DNA of 54,220 bases from Pseudactinotalea suaedae (GTDB lineage Bacteria > Actinomycetota > Actinomycetes > Actinomycetales > Beutenbergiaceae), in the NCBI RefSeq assembly GCF_009733815.1, contig NZ_WNXY01000015.1:1-54220 (forward strand), in the 5' to 3' direction. Position 1 is the first letter of the stretch; each line of letters begins with the position of its first letter. The translations under genes were made by a program, and so were the position numbers. Below the pieces are notes generated by a model that had not been told where the DNA came from, made no database searches, and saw only the letters and a program-made list of their open reading frames with translations. Shown in pieces: positions 9,201 through 15,936 of the stretch.

Positions 9201-10406
9201 GCCGAGGCCGTCGACCAGCCGCTCGGCTGCGGCATCGCGCCAGCGCGTGTCGTTGCCGAGATCGAGCACCAGGTCGCCGAGCCCGAGCGCACGCAGGCTG
9301 GCGTGCAACGACGCCGCCGCCCGCTTGGTGCCCGGCACGTACAGGACCCGCTTGCCCTCGGCGGCCGCCTGGGCCGCCAGCGCGGCCACGGTGCCCGGGA
9401 CGTCGACCCCGGGAGGAGCATCGACGAGGAGGTGGCCGCCTCCGGCGACGGCGTCGAGCACCCGGTGCTGCCCGGCGTCGAGGTCCCCGACGCCCCGTTC
9501 GGTCTCGGGGTCGGGGTCGGCGAGCCGCCGAGCCGGCAGCGGGCGGCGCAGGCTGCGCACGTCGGCCTCGCTGCCCGCGAGCGCCGCGACCACCTCGTGG
9601 CGGCGGAGCCGGTCGGCGTCGAGGTCCTCGGCGAGCGCCTGACCGGGGTGCACGAAGGCGCCGAGCACGATCCTGGGCTCGAGCTTGAACCCGTCGATCG
9701 CGGACCTGGCGGCCTCGGCGAGCGCCTCGAGAGCGGGCGCCGGCGTGAAACCGTGCGCGGCCTGGGTCACCGCGACGAGGTCCGCGGGATCGATGTCGAC
9801 GCCGCGCGAGCGCAGAGCACGGATGAGCACGGGGTTGATCTCGACCGCCGGGTCGAGCTCGAGGTCGACCTCGGCGTCGGCGGGGTGCACGGTGATCGTC
9901 ACCGGGCGCAGCAGCACCGGGATGTTGACGGCGCCCGCGTGCGCGTCGCCCTCGGGTACGGACCCGCCGTCGTCGGCCGTCGGAAGGGGCCAGGACGCCA
10001 CGCCGATCGCCACGTACGTCGGTGCGAAGCCGTAGCGCTGCGCCAGCTCGTCGGTGCGTGCGCCCACGATCCGGGCCCGACGGCGGGCCAGGGTGAGCGC
10101 GGAGCCCTCCCGTGCGAGGTTGCTCAGCCGCGTGCTGCGGCCGGCGAAGAGCTGCGCGATGCCGTTCGGGTGCGCGGCTGTGAGGTCCACGAGGGCGTCG
10201 CCGAGGCTCTCGACGTCCCACAGCGCGCTGCCGCCGGCGAGGTCGCCGAGCCGGTTGCGCCAGGCCGCGGTGGCGGTGGCGACGACGTCCACCGGAGCGG
10301 TCGGCGGCGTCGGGTCGACGACGGCCGCAGCGTCGTGCTCAACGGCCGCACCTTCGGGGTCGGCGCCAGCACCGGGGTGCTGGGACGAGTTGCGGGGCGA
10401 GCTCAC
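6285..10406 (-). CDS. Giant SF1-helicase-like protein with degenerate motifs and C-terminal nuclease-like domain
   Basis: 1373 aa from GTG 10406. The layout resembles an SF1A helicase: a Walker A position at residues 329-339 (VDAPPGVDVPGT), a Walker B-like VDLVVLDAVQHL, and later FTVVDIESVAGLRRDAVILTVGY matching the motif V/VI region. The Walker A lacks the GKT/S lysine and the Walker B lacks the DE pair, so ATP hydrolysis looks lost. The C-terminal block PGELLLAVLTDDPDYVNESSLRRRDRHW plus ENRGWRVRMVFSTAVF resembles a Vsr/DUF559-like endonuclease fold. An acidic, low-complexity tail follows. Likely cytoplasmic and nucleic-acid related; role unknown. Coupled to the downstream 70-aa gene. Confidence 0.8.
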   Translation of the reverse strand: MSSPRNSSQHPGAGADPEGAAVEHDAAAVVDPTPPTAPVDVVATATAAWRNRLGDLAGGSALWDVESLGDALVDLTAAHPNGIAQLFAGRSTRLSNLAREGSALTLARRRARIVGARTDELAQRYGFAPTYVAIGVASWPLPTADDGGSVPEGDAHAGAVNIPVLLRPVTITVHPADAEVDLELDPAVEINPVLIRALRSRGVDIDPADLVAVTQAAHGFTPAPALEALAEAARSAIDGFKLEPRIVLGAFVHPGQALAEDLDADRLRRHEVVAALAGSEADVRSLRRPLPARRLADPDPETERGVGDLDAGQHRVLDAVAGGGHLLVDAPPGVDVPGTVAALAAQAAAEGKRVLYVPGTKRAAASLHASLRALGLGDLVLDLGNDTRWRDAAAERLVDGLGIDPPELDPHIPVMRRELGEARAALSDYIHALHTARAPWDASAYLAMQELAELTSQRPGPRTQVRLDPQAVQMTLAERQHAREELARAAALGAFRLRASDTPWYGAVLTSAEHATETLARVRELGRVLPTVLAQVEATAAQTGLDEATTLRQWSEQLELLEGIRSSLDVFVPQVFERSATDMAAAAASHGWRERHGITLGRSDRRRLRKQAKDLLRPGVAVADLHAELLSVQARRELWRRHCAGGGWPRLPEGMTDILSTEHDVAALVDPLQSVLSPALGDVDLRDVPLTDLQSRLDRLVDDDATLRQMPERAGVLGVLKRLGLGPLVEDLTARRVPTDLVGPEFDLAWWSSLLEQLLRGDPALADLDASSLDVASMRLRELDAAQTSSLSAPVLVSVAEHVRASIAADKPAAQDFYRAVRGHGSTDLKELQRRFGPVVWAPRPIWIVPPMLVPQVLGPERTVDLVVLDAVQHLPTEQAIAAISRGRQVVIVGDTRRGGAGLVAAAHVLPSVELPGDRLDLDAEIAGFLAEHGYGDVIRPVPAPPRPPGIGLELVDGTGMPGPGAESVESVQSEVDRVVDLVIEHALTRPESSLAVIALNARHADRVREAVLSTAAGASMARFFDPSGPEPFTVVDIESVAGLRRDAVILTVGYGKTPHGRVLYRFGSISGQHGAELLVDALDACRHRLTVVSCLAPEDLDPERLRAAGAVALRDLLAFARAGVAARTATDDDDVPPDRLLRDLSERVERFGLTVVPRYGPVGGVRIPLAIGHPALPGELLLAVLTDDPDYVNESSLRRRDRHWVQRLENRGWRVRMVFSTAVFMDPQGEAAAIRDLVEQIVAERTGAAVPVRTAPAPPAVLDEEEDVEAERGPADDDDLDGAQPTAVPPTSEQPVVTDPPSGEGSTEAEASTQGGAETPDEAGTEGETNRSEMSAASTRRVQADERRAERRRGRHRLIEPGLFDRGEVLPG

Positions 10407-10494
10407 CCGACCACGCTAACCGGGCGGCACGTCGTTGGGTGCCCTGACGCGCGGAGGCGGGCCGATCCCGCCGCCGTCGCGGAGGAGACAGGCA

Positions 10495-10531
10495 CGGTGC
10501 GCGCCGCGCAGGGGGCGAGCGGCGCGCACCG
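10495..10531 (-). terminator. GC-rich hairpin terminator after yczE
   Basis: Thirteen perfect base pairs (CGGTGCGCGCCGC and its complement at 10519-10531) around an 11-nt loop, between the yczE stop and the helicase-like gene start. No T-run follows, which is common in high-GC actinobacteria. Confidence 0.6.
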
Positions 10532-10577
10532 GCGTGCTCAGTCTGCGCTCGTTGCCCGCTTCCCGCAACACACGCTC

Positions 10578-11228
10578 TCAGGTCACGGCCGGGCGCCGCA
10601 GCCGCACCGTGACCCGCGGCAGCATCGCCTGCACCAACGGACCGATCGCCAGCGCGTACAGCACCGTTCCGATGCCGACGACACCGCCGAGGGCGAGCCC
10701 GACCACGAGCACCGTCACCTCGATCGCGGTGCGAACCAACCGCAGCGAGAACCGGGTGCGGCGAGCGATCCCGGTCATCAGGCCATCACGCGGCCCGCTG
10801 CCCAGCTGGGCACCGATGTACAGCGCCCCCGCGAGCCCGTTCAGCACGATCCCGCCCACGAGCAGCGGCACCCGCACGAGCAGCGAGTCGGGCACCGGCA
10901 TCAACCACAGCCCGACGTCGGTCGCGATGCCGATGACCAGCACGTTGGCCACCGTGCCCAGTCCCGGCATCTGCCGCAGCGGGATCCACAGCAGCAGCAC
11001 CAGGGCGCCGACGATGGTCACCACGGCCCCGAAGCTCAGCCCGGTCCTCTCGGTCAGGCCGCTGTGGAACACGTCCCAGGGATCCAGCCCGAGACCCGAC
11101 CGGATCATCATCGCCATCGAGGTGCCGTAGAGCCACAGGCCCACGACCAGCTGCAGCAGCCGCCGCGGCATCCGCCCCGCTCGGAGCTGCTGGCTCGGGC
11201 TGATGTTCACGAGGGTCTCGGTCGCCAC
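10578..11228 (-). CDS. yczE: YczE/YitT-family membrane protein
   Basis: 216 aa with about five transmembrane segments. The conserved opening is RLLQLVVGLWLYGTSMAMMIRSGLGLDPWDVFHSGL, read here in parts: LGLDPWDVFH is the family hallmark, and GSGPRDGLM comes later. A likely transporter or membrane protein of unknown substrate. It is transcribed divergently from the MocR-type regulator yczR, the arrangement that defines the YczR regulon in comparative genomics. GTG 11228 gives an N-terminus of VATETLVNISP; a shorter start at the ATG of MPRRLLQ is possible. Confidence 0.9.
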   Translation of the reverse strand: MATETLVNISPSQQLRAGRMPRRLLQLVVGLWLYGTSMAMMIRSGLGLDPWDVFHSGLTERTGLSFGAVVTIVGALVLLLWIPLRQMPGLGTVANVLVIGIATDVGLWLMPVPDSLLVRVPLLVGGIVLNGLAGALYIGAQLGSGPRDGLMTGIARRTRFSLRLVRTAIEVTVLVVGLALGGVVGIGTVLYALAIGPLVQAMLPRVTVRLRRPAVT

Positions 11229-11245
11229 GGAACGACCCTGACAGG

Positions 11246-11285
11246 AAGTGGCCTTCCCACCAATAGCCACTTGTGAGAAAGTGGC
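11246..11285. promoter_or_regulatory. Probable YczR operator: three AAGTGGC half-sites
   Basis: Between yczE and yczR lie AAGTGGC (11246-11252), its inverted copy GCCACTT (11266-11272) and a second direct AAGTGGC (11279-11285). A direct pair plus an inverted half-site is the usual pattern of MocR-family operators. The right half-site lies 3 nt before the yczR ATG, so binding should also affect yczR itself. Confidence 0.75.
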
Positions 11286-11288
11286 CGC

Positions 11289-12719
11289 ATGGCCAGCACC
11301 GCCGTCAGCCCGCACCGGCTCGCCGCGCTGCTGGGCGACTTCGATCGCGAGCCCGCCTACCTCGGGCTCGCGAACGCGCTCGGGCTGCTCGTGATCGACG
11401 GCAGACTCCCCCACGGCGCCAAGCTGCCGAGCGAGCGCGTCCTGGCCACCGCGCTCGACGTCTCGCGCACCACGGCCACCCGGGCCTACGCCCTGCTGTG
11501 CGAGCGCGGTTACGCCCGGGCGCGCCACGGCTCCGGCACCTACGCGCGCCTGGCCGACGGCCGCAACCGGGTCCGCGACCGGGTCCTGATGCCACGGCTC
11601 GACGCCGGCCACATCGATCTGGGCTCGGCGGCGACATCGGCGCCCCCCGGCATCGCGGCCGCGCTGACCGCCGCCGCGCAGGACGCCGTGCCCTATCTGG
11701 GCGGCCACGGCTACTTCCCCGGTGGCGTCCCCGAGCTGCAGCAGGCGATCGCGGCCCACTTCGAGTCCCGCGGTCTGGCGACGCGACCGGACCAGATCCT
11801 CGTGACCCCGGGCGCGTTGTCCGGTGCGGCCGTCGTCATGCACGCCCTCGCCGGGCCCGGGGACCGCGTGCTCGTCGAGGACCCCGCCTACCCCAACATC
11901 CCTCGGGCGCTCAGCGGCAGCGGCGCCCGCCTCGTCCCCAACCCCCTCGACAGCGACGGGTGGGACCTCGAGGCCACCACCGCCGTCGTCCGCCGTGCGC
12001 GGGCACGCGCCGCCTACCTGGTGCCGGACTTCCAGAACCCGACCGGGCACCTGATGACCAGCGAGCAGCGCGAGCGCTACGCCGCAGCCCTCGCGGACGC
12101 CGGCACCATCCCGGTCGTCGACGAGGCAGCGCAGCAGCTGCTGCTGGACGACGGCGAGATGCCGCCGCCGTTCGCCGCCTTCCACCCGCAGACGATCACC
12201 CTCGGCAGCGCCAGCAAGATCTACTGGGGCGGGCTGCGGCTGGGCTGGATCCGTGCACCGCGCTCGCTGATCGACGACCTCGTCCGGGCCAGGATCGGTC
12301 TCGATCTCGGCACACCGGTCCTCGACCAGCTGGCGCTGGCACGCTTGCTGACCGACGGCGGCGACGTCCGGACCGCTCAGCGCGCCCGGCTGCGCGAGCA
12401 GCGCGACGCCCTGCTGTCCGCCCTCGCCCAGCACCTGCCCGACTGGCGGGTGCGGCGCGCAGCCGGCGGGCTGTCGGCCTGGTGCGAGCTGCCGCGACCG
12501 GTGGCGAGCGCGCTGTGCGCCAGCGCCGAGGCGCGCGGTGTCGTCGTGGCGCCCGGGTCGATCTTCGCCGTGAACGGCCGGCTCGAGTCGTTCGTCCGGA
12601 TCCCGTGGATCCGCCCGCCTGCGGAGATGCGCGAGGCGGTCCTGCGCCTCGCCGACGCGTGGCTGGCCACGCGCGACCAGCCGCTCGGCCACGAGCAGCG
12701 CCGCGTCACGGTCGCGTGA
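11289..12719 (+). CDS. yczR: MocR-family PLP-dependent transcription regulator YczR
   Basis: 476 aa. N-terminal GntR-type winged helix (KLPSERVLATALDVSRTTATRAYALLCERGYARARHGSGTY, about residues 48-88) is joined to a full type-I aminotransferase domain. PLP-lysine block is TITLGSASKIYWGGLRLGWI, with PDFQNPTG and VVDEAAQQL upstream. MocR regulators sense PLP or an amino compound through this domain. No clear ribosome-binding site precedes ATG 11289, so leaderless or weak translation is possible. Divergent from yczE with a 60-nt operator region. Confidence 0.92.
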   Translation: MASTAVSPHRLAALLGDFDREPAYLGLANALGLLVIDGRLPHGAKLPSERVLATALDVSRTTATRAYALLCERGYARARHGSGTYARLADGRNRVRDRVLMPRLDAGHIDLGSAATSAPPGIAAALTAAAQDAVPYLGGHGYFPGGVPELQQAIAAHFESRGLATRPDQILVTPGALSGAAVVMHALAGPGDRVLVEDPAYPNIPRALSGSGARLVPNPLDSDGWDLEATTAVVRRARARAAYLVPDFQNPTGHLMTSEQRERYAAALADAGTIPVVDEAAQQLLLDDGEMPPPFAAFHPQTITLGSASKIYWGGLRLGWIRAPRSLIDDLVRARIGLDLGTPVLDQLALARLLTDGGDVRTAQRARLREQRDALLSALAQHLPDWRVRRAAGGLSAWCELPRPVASALCASAEARGVVVAPGSIFAVNGRLESFVRIPWIRPPAEMREAVLRLADAWLATRDQPLGHEQRRVTVA

Positions 12720-12754
12720 GTCTCCCGCCGGGGGCGGGAACCGCTGCTGTGCCG

Positions 12755-13033
12755 CTAGCCGCTGCGCCGGTCGACCGCCTCGCGCGCGAGGTACTCGACG
12801 TTGAGGCACAGCTTGATGAACGCGATGACGAAGCTCGCCATGCTCGCGGCGAGCATCACCGACCCTCCCAGCGCGAGCCAGAACCAGTCGCCCCGCTCGA
12901 TCGCCCCCGGTTGCATCGCGACGAGGCCGCCGAGCACGCCGAGCACCACCGCGGCTGACAAGAGGGCGACACCGAGCCCGGCGACCGCTGCCGCCTGCCG
13001 CACCGTGAACGTCGCGAACCAGTCCTGGCTCAT
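12755..13033 (-). CDS. Small two-helix membrane protein, unknown function
   Basis: 92 aa from ATG 13033, preceded by AGAGGA. Two hydrophobic stretches (AVAGLGVALLSAAVVLGVLGGLVA and FWLALGGSVMLAASMASFVIAFI, quoted in part) separated by a short loop, followed by KLCLNVEYLAREAVDRRSG. I recognise no family. Convergent with yczR and divergent from hicAB. The 220 nt between its start and hicA hold only the hicAB promoter described separately. Confidence 0.65.
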   Translation of the reverse strand: MSQDWFATFTVRQAAAVAGLGVALLSAAVVLGVLGGLVAMQPGAIERGDWFWLALGGSVMLAASMASFVIAFIKLCLNVEYLAREAVDRRSG

Positions 13034-13217
13034 GCCGGGTCCTCTCGTGGTCGGGTATGGAGAGCGAGAGCAGGGGCGCCGCGAGCAGCATCCCACCGCC
13101 GGCGGCGCCGCACACGCTGGGTCGTCGAGCATCTCCGCACGATCACTGGCTGCACGCTCCGCTCACCAGTGGCTCCGACGCTGCGCTCGGGTCTCCCGCT
13201 CGGGCTGTCTAGCCGCC

Positions 13218-13253
13218 TTGCCTTGCATTGTCTAGGCCCATAGACTTAACAAT
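13218..13253 (+). promoter_or_regulatory. hicAB promoter with overlapping inverted repeat
   Basis: TTGCCT (13218-13223) and TAGACT (13241-13246) with a 17-nt spacer form a good housekeeping promoter. An imperfect inverted repeat, ATTGTCTA (13227-13234) against TAGA (13241-13244) and ACAAT (13249-13253), covers the spacer and -10. It is a plausible HicB operator for autoregulation. Confidence 0.55.
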
Positions 13254-13254
13254 C

Positions 13255-13446
13255 TTGAAGCGGACGGACCTGATGAAGCGGCTCACCAAGCAGGCCAAGG
13301 CGCTCGGCCAGGAGATGATCGTCACCGAGGGCGGGAGCCACACCAAGGTCCGCATCGGCGACACCCAGACGGTGGTCCCGCGCCACAGCGAGATCAACGA
13401 GATCACCGCGACGGCGATCCTCAAGCAGATGGGAGTGCAGAAGTGA
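13255..13446 (+). CDS. hicA: HicA-type mRNA interferase toxin
   Basis: 63 aa if started at TTG 13255 (LKRTDLMKRLTKQAKAL), which restores the usual family N-terminus; an ATG at 13273 would give 57 aa. It has the dsRBD-like HicA fold with the catalytic histidine in EGGSHTKVRIG (His29) and the family closing block TVVPRHSEINEITATAILKQMG. It would cleave mRNA when free of antitoxin. The stop overlaps the hicB start as GTGA. The predicted transcription start is only a few nucleotides upstream, so the message may be nearly leaderless. Confidence 0.88.
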   Translation: MKRTDLMKRLTKQAKALGQEMIVTEGGSHTKVRIGDTQTVVPRHSEINEITATAILKQMGVQK

Positions 13447-13988
13447 AGGTCACCGCCAAGGCCACCCGCTCGGGCGACTGGTGGGCCGTCGAGGTCCCCG
13501 AGGTCGAGGGGGTCTTCACGCAGGTCAAGCGCCTCGACCAGGTCGCCGACATGGCAGCTGACGCTGTTGCGCTCATGCTGGAGGTCGCACCCGGGTCGAT
13601 CGAGGTTGAGGTCGCGCCCCAGCTCGGCGACGTGCAGCGCGAGGTCGCGGCAGCCACGGCCGCCGCGGAAGAGGCAGCAACAGCGCAGGCTCGCGCCTCA
13701 TCGTTGCTCCGGTCCGTCGTCGCGACCTTGCGTCGCGATCAGTCGCTCTCGACCCGAGATGTAGCCCTCATTCTCGGTCTGTCGCACCAGCGGGTCTCTC
13801 AGCTCGAGAGCGCTCCGGCCGCTCCCTCGGGAAGGGGCAAGGCCGCCCGTACGGCGAGGGCCGGACGGATCGTCAGCCAGGTGGCCGCGGCTCGCCATCC
13901 CCGCACCGCCGTCGTGGAAAGGTCCGCGAAGTCGCCTCGCGCAACGACTCGGGCGAGCAGCTCGAGCACCGAGGTGCCGGCGAAGTAG
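13443..13988 (+). CDS. hicB: HicB-type antitoxin with HTH and basic C-terminal tail
   Basis: 181 aa from GTG 13443. Residues 1-60 are the HicB partial-RNase-H fold (VTAKATRSGDWWAVEVPEVEGVFTQ). An Ala/Glu helix spans 61-95, then a helix-turn-helix at about 103-122 (STRDVALILGLSHQRVSQLE) that would bind the hicAB operator. The last 58 residues are Ala/Arg/Ser-rich with no recognised domain, longer than most HicBs. Neutralises HicA and represses the operon. Translationally coupled to hicA. Confidence 0.88.
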   Translation: MKVTAKATRSGDWWAVEVPEVEGVFTQVKRLDQVADMAADAVALMLEVAPGSIEVEVAPQLGDVQREVAAATAAAEEAATAQARASSLLRSVVATLRRDQSLSTRDVALILGLSHQRVSQLESAPAAPSGRGKAARTARAGRIVSQVAAARHPRTAVVERSAKSPRATTRASSSSTEVPAK

Positions 13989-14233
13989 GCAATCAGCGGA
14001 GCCGGTCCGTTCTGCTCCGGCTCTCCCACAGCCTGTGTGCTGAACGCGTACCGTCGGAGATGCGCGCCACCACTCGGCGGTCCAGCGGTCCGAGCGCCTC
14101 CGAGGCGTCACGGGCAGTTCGGTGACGTTCTACAGCGGCGAACCATGCGGCAACGGCGCCGACGAGACCCGCTACCGCGGTGATCCCGGTGGCGGGGCCG
14201 ACGTGTCGACCAGCACGCAGCACCTCATCAGCT

Positions 14234-14373
14234 GTGCCCCCGGCGCACTCCGTCGCTGCGCTCCTCCCGAATCGCGCCGCGGCACGACGGCGCAAGCGCC
14301 TCGGTGCCCCCGGCGCACTCCGTCGCTGCGCTCCTCCCGAATCGTGCCGCGGCACGACGGCGCAAGCGCCTCG
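14234..14373. repeat. 70-bp tandem repeat, two copies, abutting the tRNA-Arg 3' end
   Basis: Copies at 14234-14303 and 14304-14373 differ at a single base (C/T, near positions 14275 and 14345). Each begins GTGCCCCCGGCGC, which is also the complement of the tRNA-Arg acceptor end, so a third 13-nt partial copy begins at 14374 inside the tRNA gene. Each unit also carries CGAATCGCGCCG on the plus strand, identical to the tRNA T-arm read from the other strand, making the unit an imperfect stem-loop. The rest of the 386-nt gap between hicB and the tRNA (13989-14233) shows no gene I can support. Confidence 0.85.
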
Positions 14374-14374
14374 G

Positions 14375-14447
14375 TGCCCCCGGCGCGATTCGAACGCGCG
14401 ACCTACCGCTTAGGAGGCGGTTGCTCTATCCCCTGAGCTACGGGGGC
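14375..14447 (-). tRNA. tRNA-Arg (anticodon CCU)
   Basis: A full 73-nt cloverleaf on the minus strand. Acceptor GCCCCCG/CGGGGGC, D-stem GCTC/GAGC, anticodon stem ACCGC/GCGGT with loop CTCCTAA (anticodon CCT), T-stem GCGCG/CGCGC with loop TTCGAAT, discriminator A. CCA is not encoded. Reads AGG codons, rare in GC-rich genomes. This tRNA type is a known integration site for genomic islands. Confidence 0.97.
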
Positions 14448-14568
14448 GGACACAGCGCTGCCTATCCTCTCAGGTCTCAGACACGAGCGCGCACCGCCGC
14501 TCGCCGCCGAGCGGAGGTCGCTCGCGGATCGCTTCCACGCCGCCGCGCCGGAGGTGAGACGCTGAGGC

Positions 14569-15021
14569 ATGGTCCAGTCCGTCGCGAGCCGCACGATCGA
14601 TCTCCCGGTCGAGATCTGCTTCGACCGGCTCACCGCGCTGCGCAACCACGAGCGGCTGATCCCCCTGACCACCGTGGACGCGCCGAGCAGGCGGCCACGG
14701 GTCGGCGACGTCGTCGTCGCGACCAGCGCCGGGCTGCTCCAGGACACCATGGAGCTGGTGAGGTACGAGCCGCCGGTGGGCGGCGCCGTCGGGCGGGCGA
14801 TGTGGATCAAGCGCGGCCCGGTGCTGCTCGGCGAGGCCGAGATCGTCGTCAGCCGGCTCAGCGAGACCGCCTGCCGCGTCGACTGGGTCGAACGCGACAT
14901 CCGGCTCCGCGGCCTGGGGATCACGACCCGTCCGCTGACCGCGCTGATCGCGGTGATGACCCGCTTCGCGCTCGCACGCTTCGACCGGCTCCTCCGCGCC
15001 TCGGCACGAACCGGTCCGTAG
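14569..15021 (+). CDS. SRPBCC (START-like) family protein
   Basis: 150 aa with the polyketide cyclase/dehydrase-type fold: SRTIDLPVEICFDRLTALRNHERLIPLTTVD at the start (quoted across SRTIDLPVEICFDRL and RNHERLIPLTTV), a strand-rich middle ending CRVDWVERDIRL, and a long C-terminal helix LIAVMTRFALARFDRLLR. Such proteins bind hydrophobic ligands or act as coenzyme-binding cyclases; nothing here identifies the ligand. Preceded by GGAGGTGAG about 9 nt before ATG. Confidence 0.8.
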   Translation: MVQSVASRTIDLPVEICFDRLTALRNHERLIPLTTVDAPSRRPRVGDVVVATSAGLLQDTMELVRYEPPVGGAVGRAMWIKRGPVLLGEAEIVVSRLSETACRVDWVERDIRLRGLGITTRPLTALIAVMTRFALARFDRLLRASARTGP

Positions 15022-15124
15022 CGCAGCGGTTCCGGCGCGCCGCACCCCGTCCTGGTTCGCCGTCACGTCTCATGATGTGAGAATGGCCGCGCTCCGGCCA
15101 CTGAACGAGAAGAGAACGCTGCCC

Positions 15125-15913
15125 GTGCGTCACTACCTGATGTGCCCACCCACGCACTACACGGTCCGCTACCAGATCAACCCCTGGATGCACCCCGAGG
15201 AGCCCACCGACACCGACCTCGCGATGTCGCAGTGGGAGACCCTGCGCGCGACCTACCTCGACCTCGGTCACCGCGTCGACCTCATCGAGCCGCTGCCCGA
15301 CTGCCCCGACATGGTCTACGCGGCGAACGGAGCGACCGTCGTCGACGGCGTGGCCTACAGCGCCAGCTTCACCTACCCGCAGCGCCAGGCCGAGGGCCCC
15401 GCCTACCTCGCCCGGCTCGCCGAGCTCGGCTTCGCCCCGGTCGAGGCGAGCGCGGTCAACGAGGGCGAGGGCGACATGCTCGTCACGTCGAAGGCCATCC
15501 TCGCGGGCACCGGGTTCCGCAGCACCGTCGCTGCCCACCAGGAGCTGCAGGAGGCCGTGGGCCGCGCGGTCGTCTCGCTCACCCTGGTCGACCCGAGCTA
15601 CTACCACCTCGACACGGCGCTGGCCGTGATCGACGACGACCTGATCGCCTACTACCCGCCGGCGTTCTCCCCCGGCAGCCGGTCCGCGCTGGAGCGGCTG
15701 TTCCCGGACGCGATCCTCGCGAGCGACGCCGACGCCAAGGTGCTCGGCCTCAACGCCGTCTCCGACGGCACGAACGTGATCGTGACGCCCGCCGCCCTCG
15801 ACCTTGCCGACGCGCTGCGCACCCGCGGCTACACGCCGATCCCGGTCGACACCAGCGAGCTCCTCAAGGGCGGCGGTGGTGCCAAGTGCTGCACGCTCGA
15901 GCTGAGGCCCTGA
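15125..15913 (+). CDS. DDAH/amidinotransferase-superfamily hydrolase
   Basis: 262 aa from GTG 15125, chosen because family members start MRHYLMCPPTxY; an in-frame GTG exists at 15077. The guanidino-group-modifying fold is recognisable from INPWM, PDMVYAANGA and the catalytic pieces: His161 in SYYHLDTALAV and a C-terminal Cys (255/256) in GGGGAKCCTLEL. Close relatives hydrolyse dimethylarginine or arginine-type substrates, sometimes as part of ornithine formation beside rocD. No rocD is present here, so the substrate is open. Confidence 0.88.
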   Translation: MRHYLMCPPTHYTVRYQINPWMHPEEPTDTDLAMSQWETLRATYLDLGHRVDLIEPLPDCPDMVYAANGATVVDGVAYSASFTYPQRQAEGPAYLARLAELGFAPVEASAVNEGEGDMLVTSKAILAGTGFRSTVAAHQELQEAVGRAVVSLTLVDPSYYHLDTALAVIDDDLIAYYPPAFSPGSRSALERLFPDAILASDADAKVLGLNAVSDGTNVIVTPAALDLADALRTRGYTPIPVDTSELLKGGGGAKCCTLELRP

Positions 15914-15936
15914 GCCTCACCCGGCGGGGCTAAGAC

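Noticed and set aside
6336-11276. Plus-strand 1646-codon open frame
   Set aside because: Antisense to the helicase-like gene and yczE; high GC leaves antisense frames open. The composition (Arg/Gly/His/Asp rich, no domain) is typical of a shadow.
13799-14355. Two minus-strand small open frames between hicB and the tRNA
   Set aside because: Antisense to hicB or across the tandem repeat, no ribosome site, Arg/Ala-rich low-information products.
13255-14447. Intact mobile element at the tRNA
   Set aside because: No integrase, excisionase or second full-length attachment site is visible, only hicAB and short duplications; kept as a remnant hypothesis.
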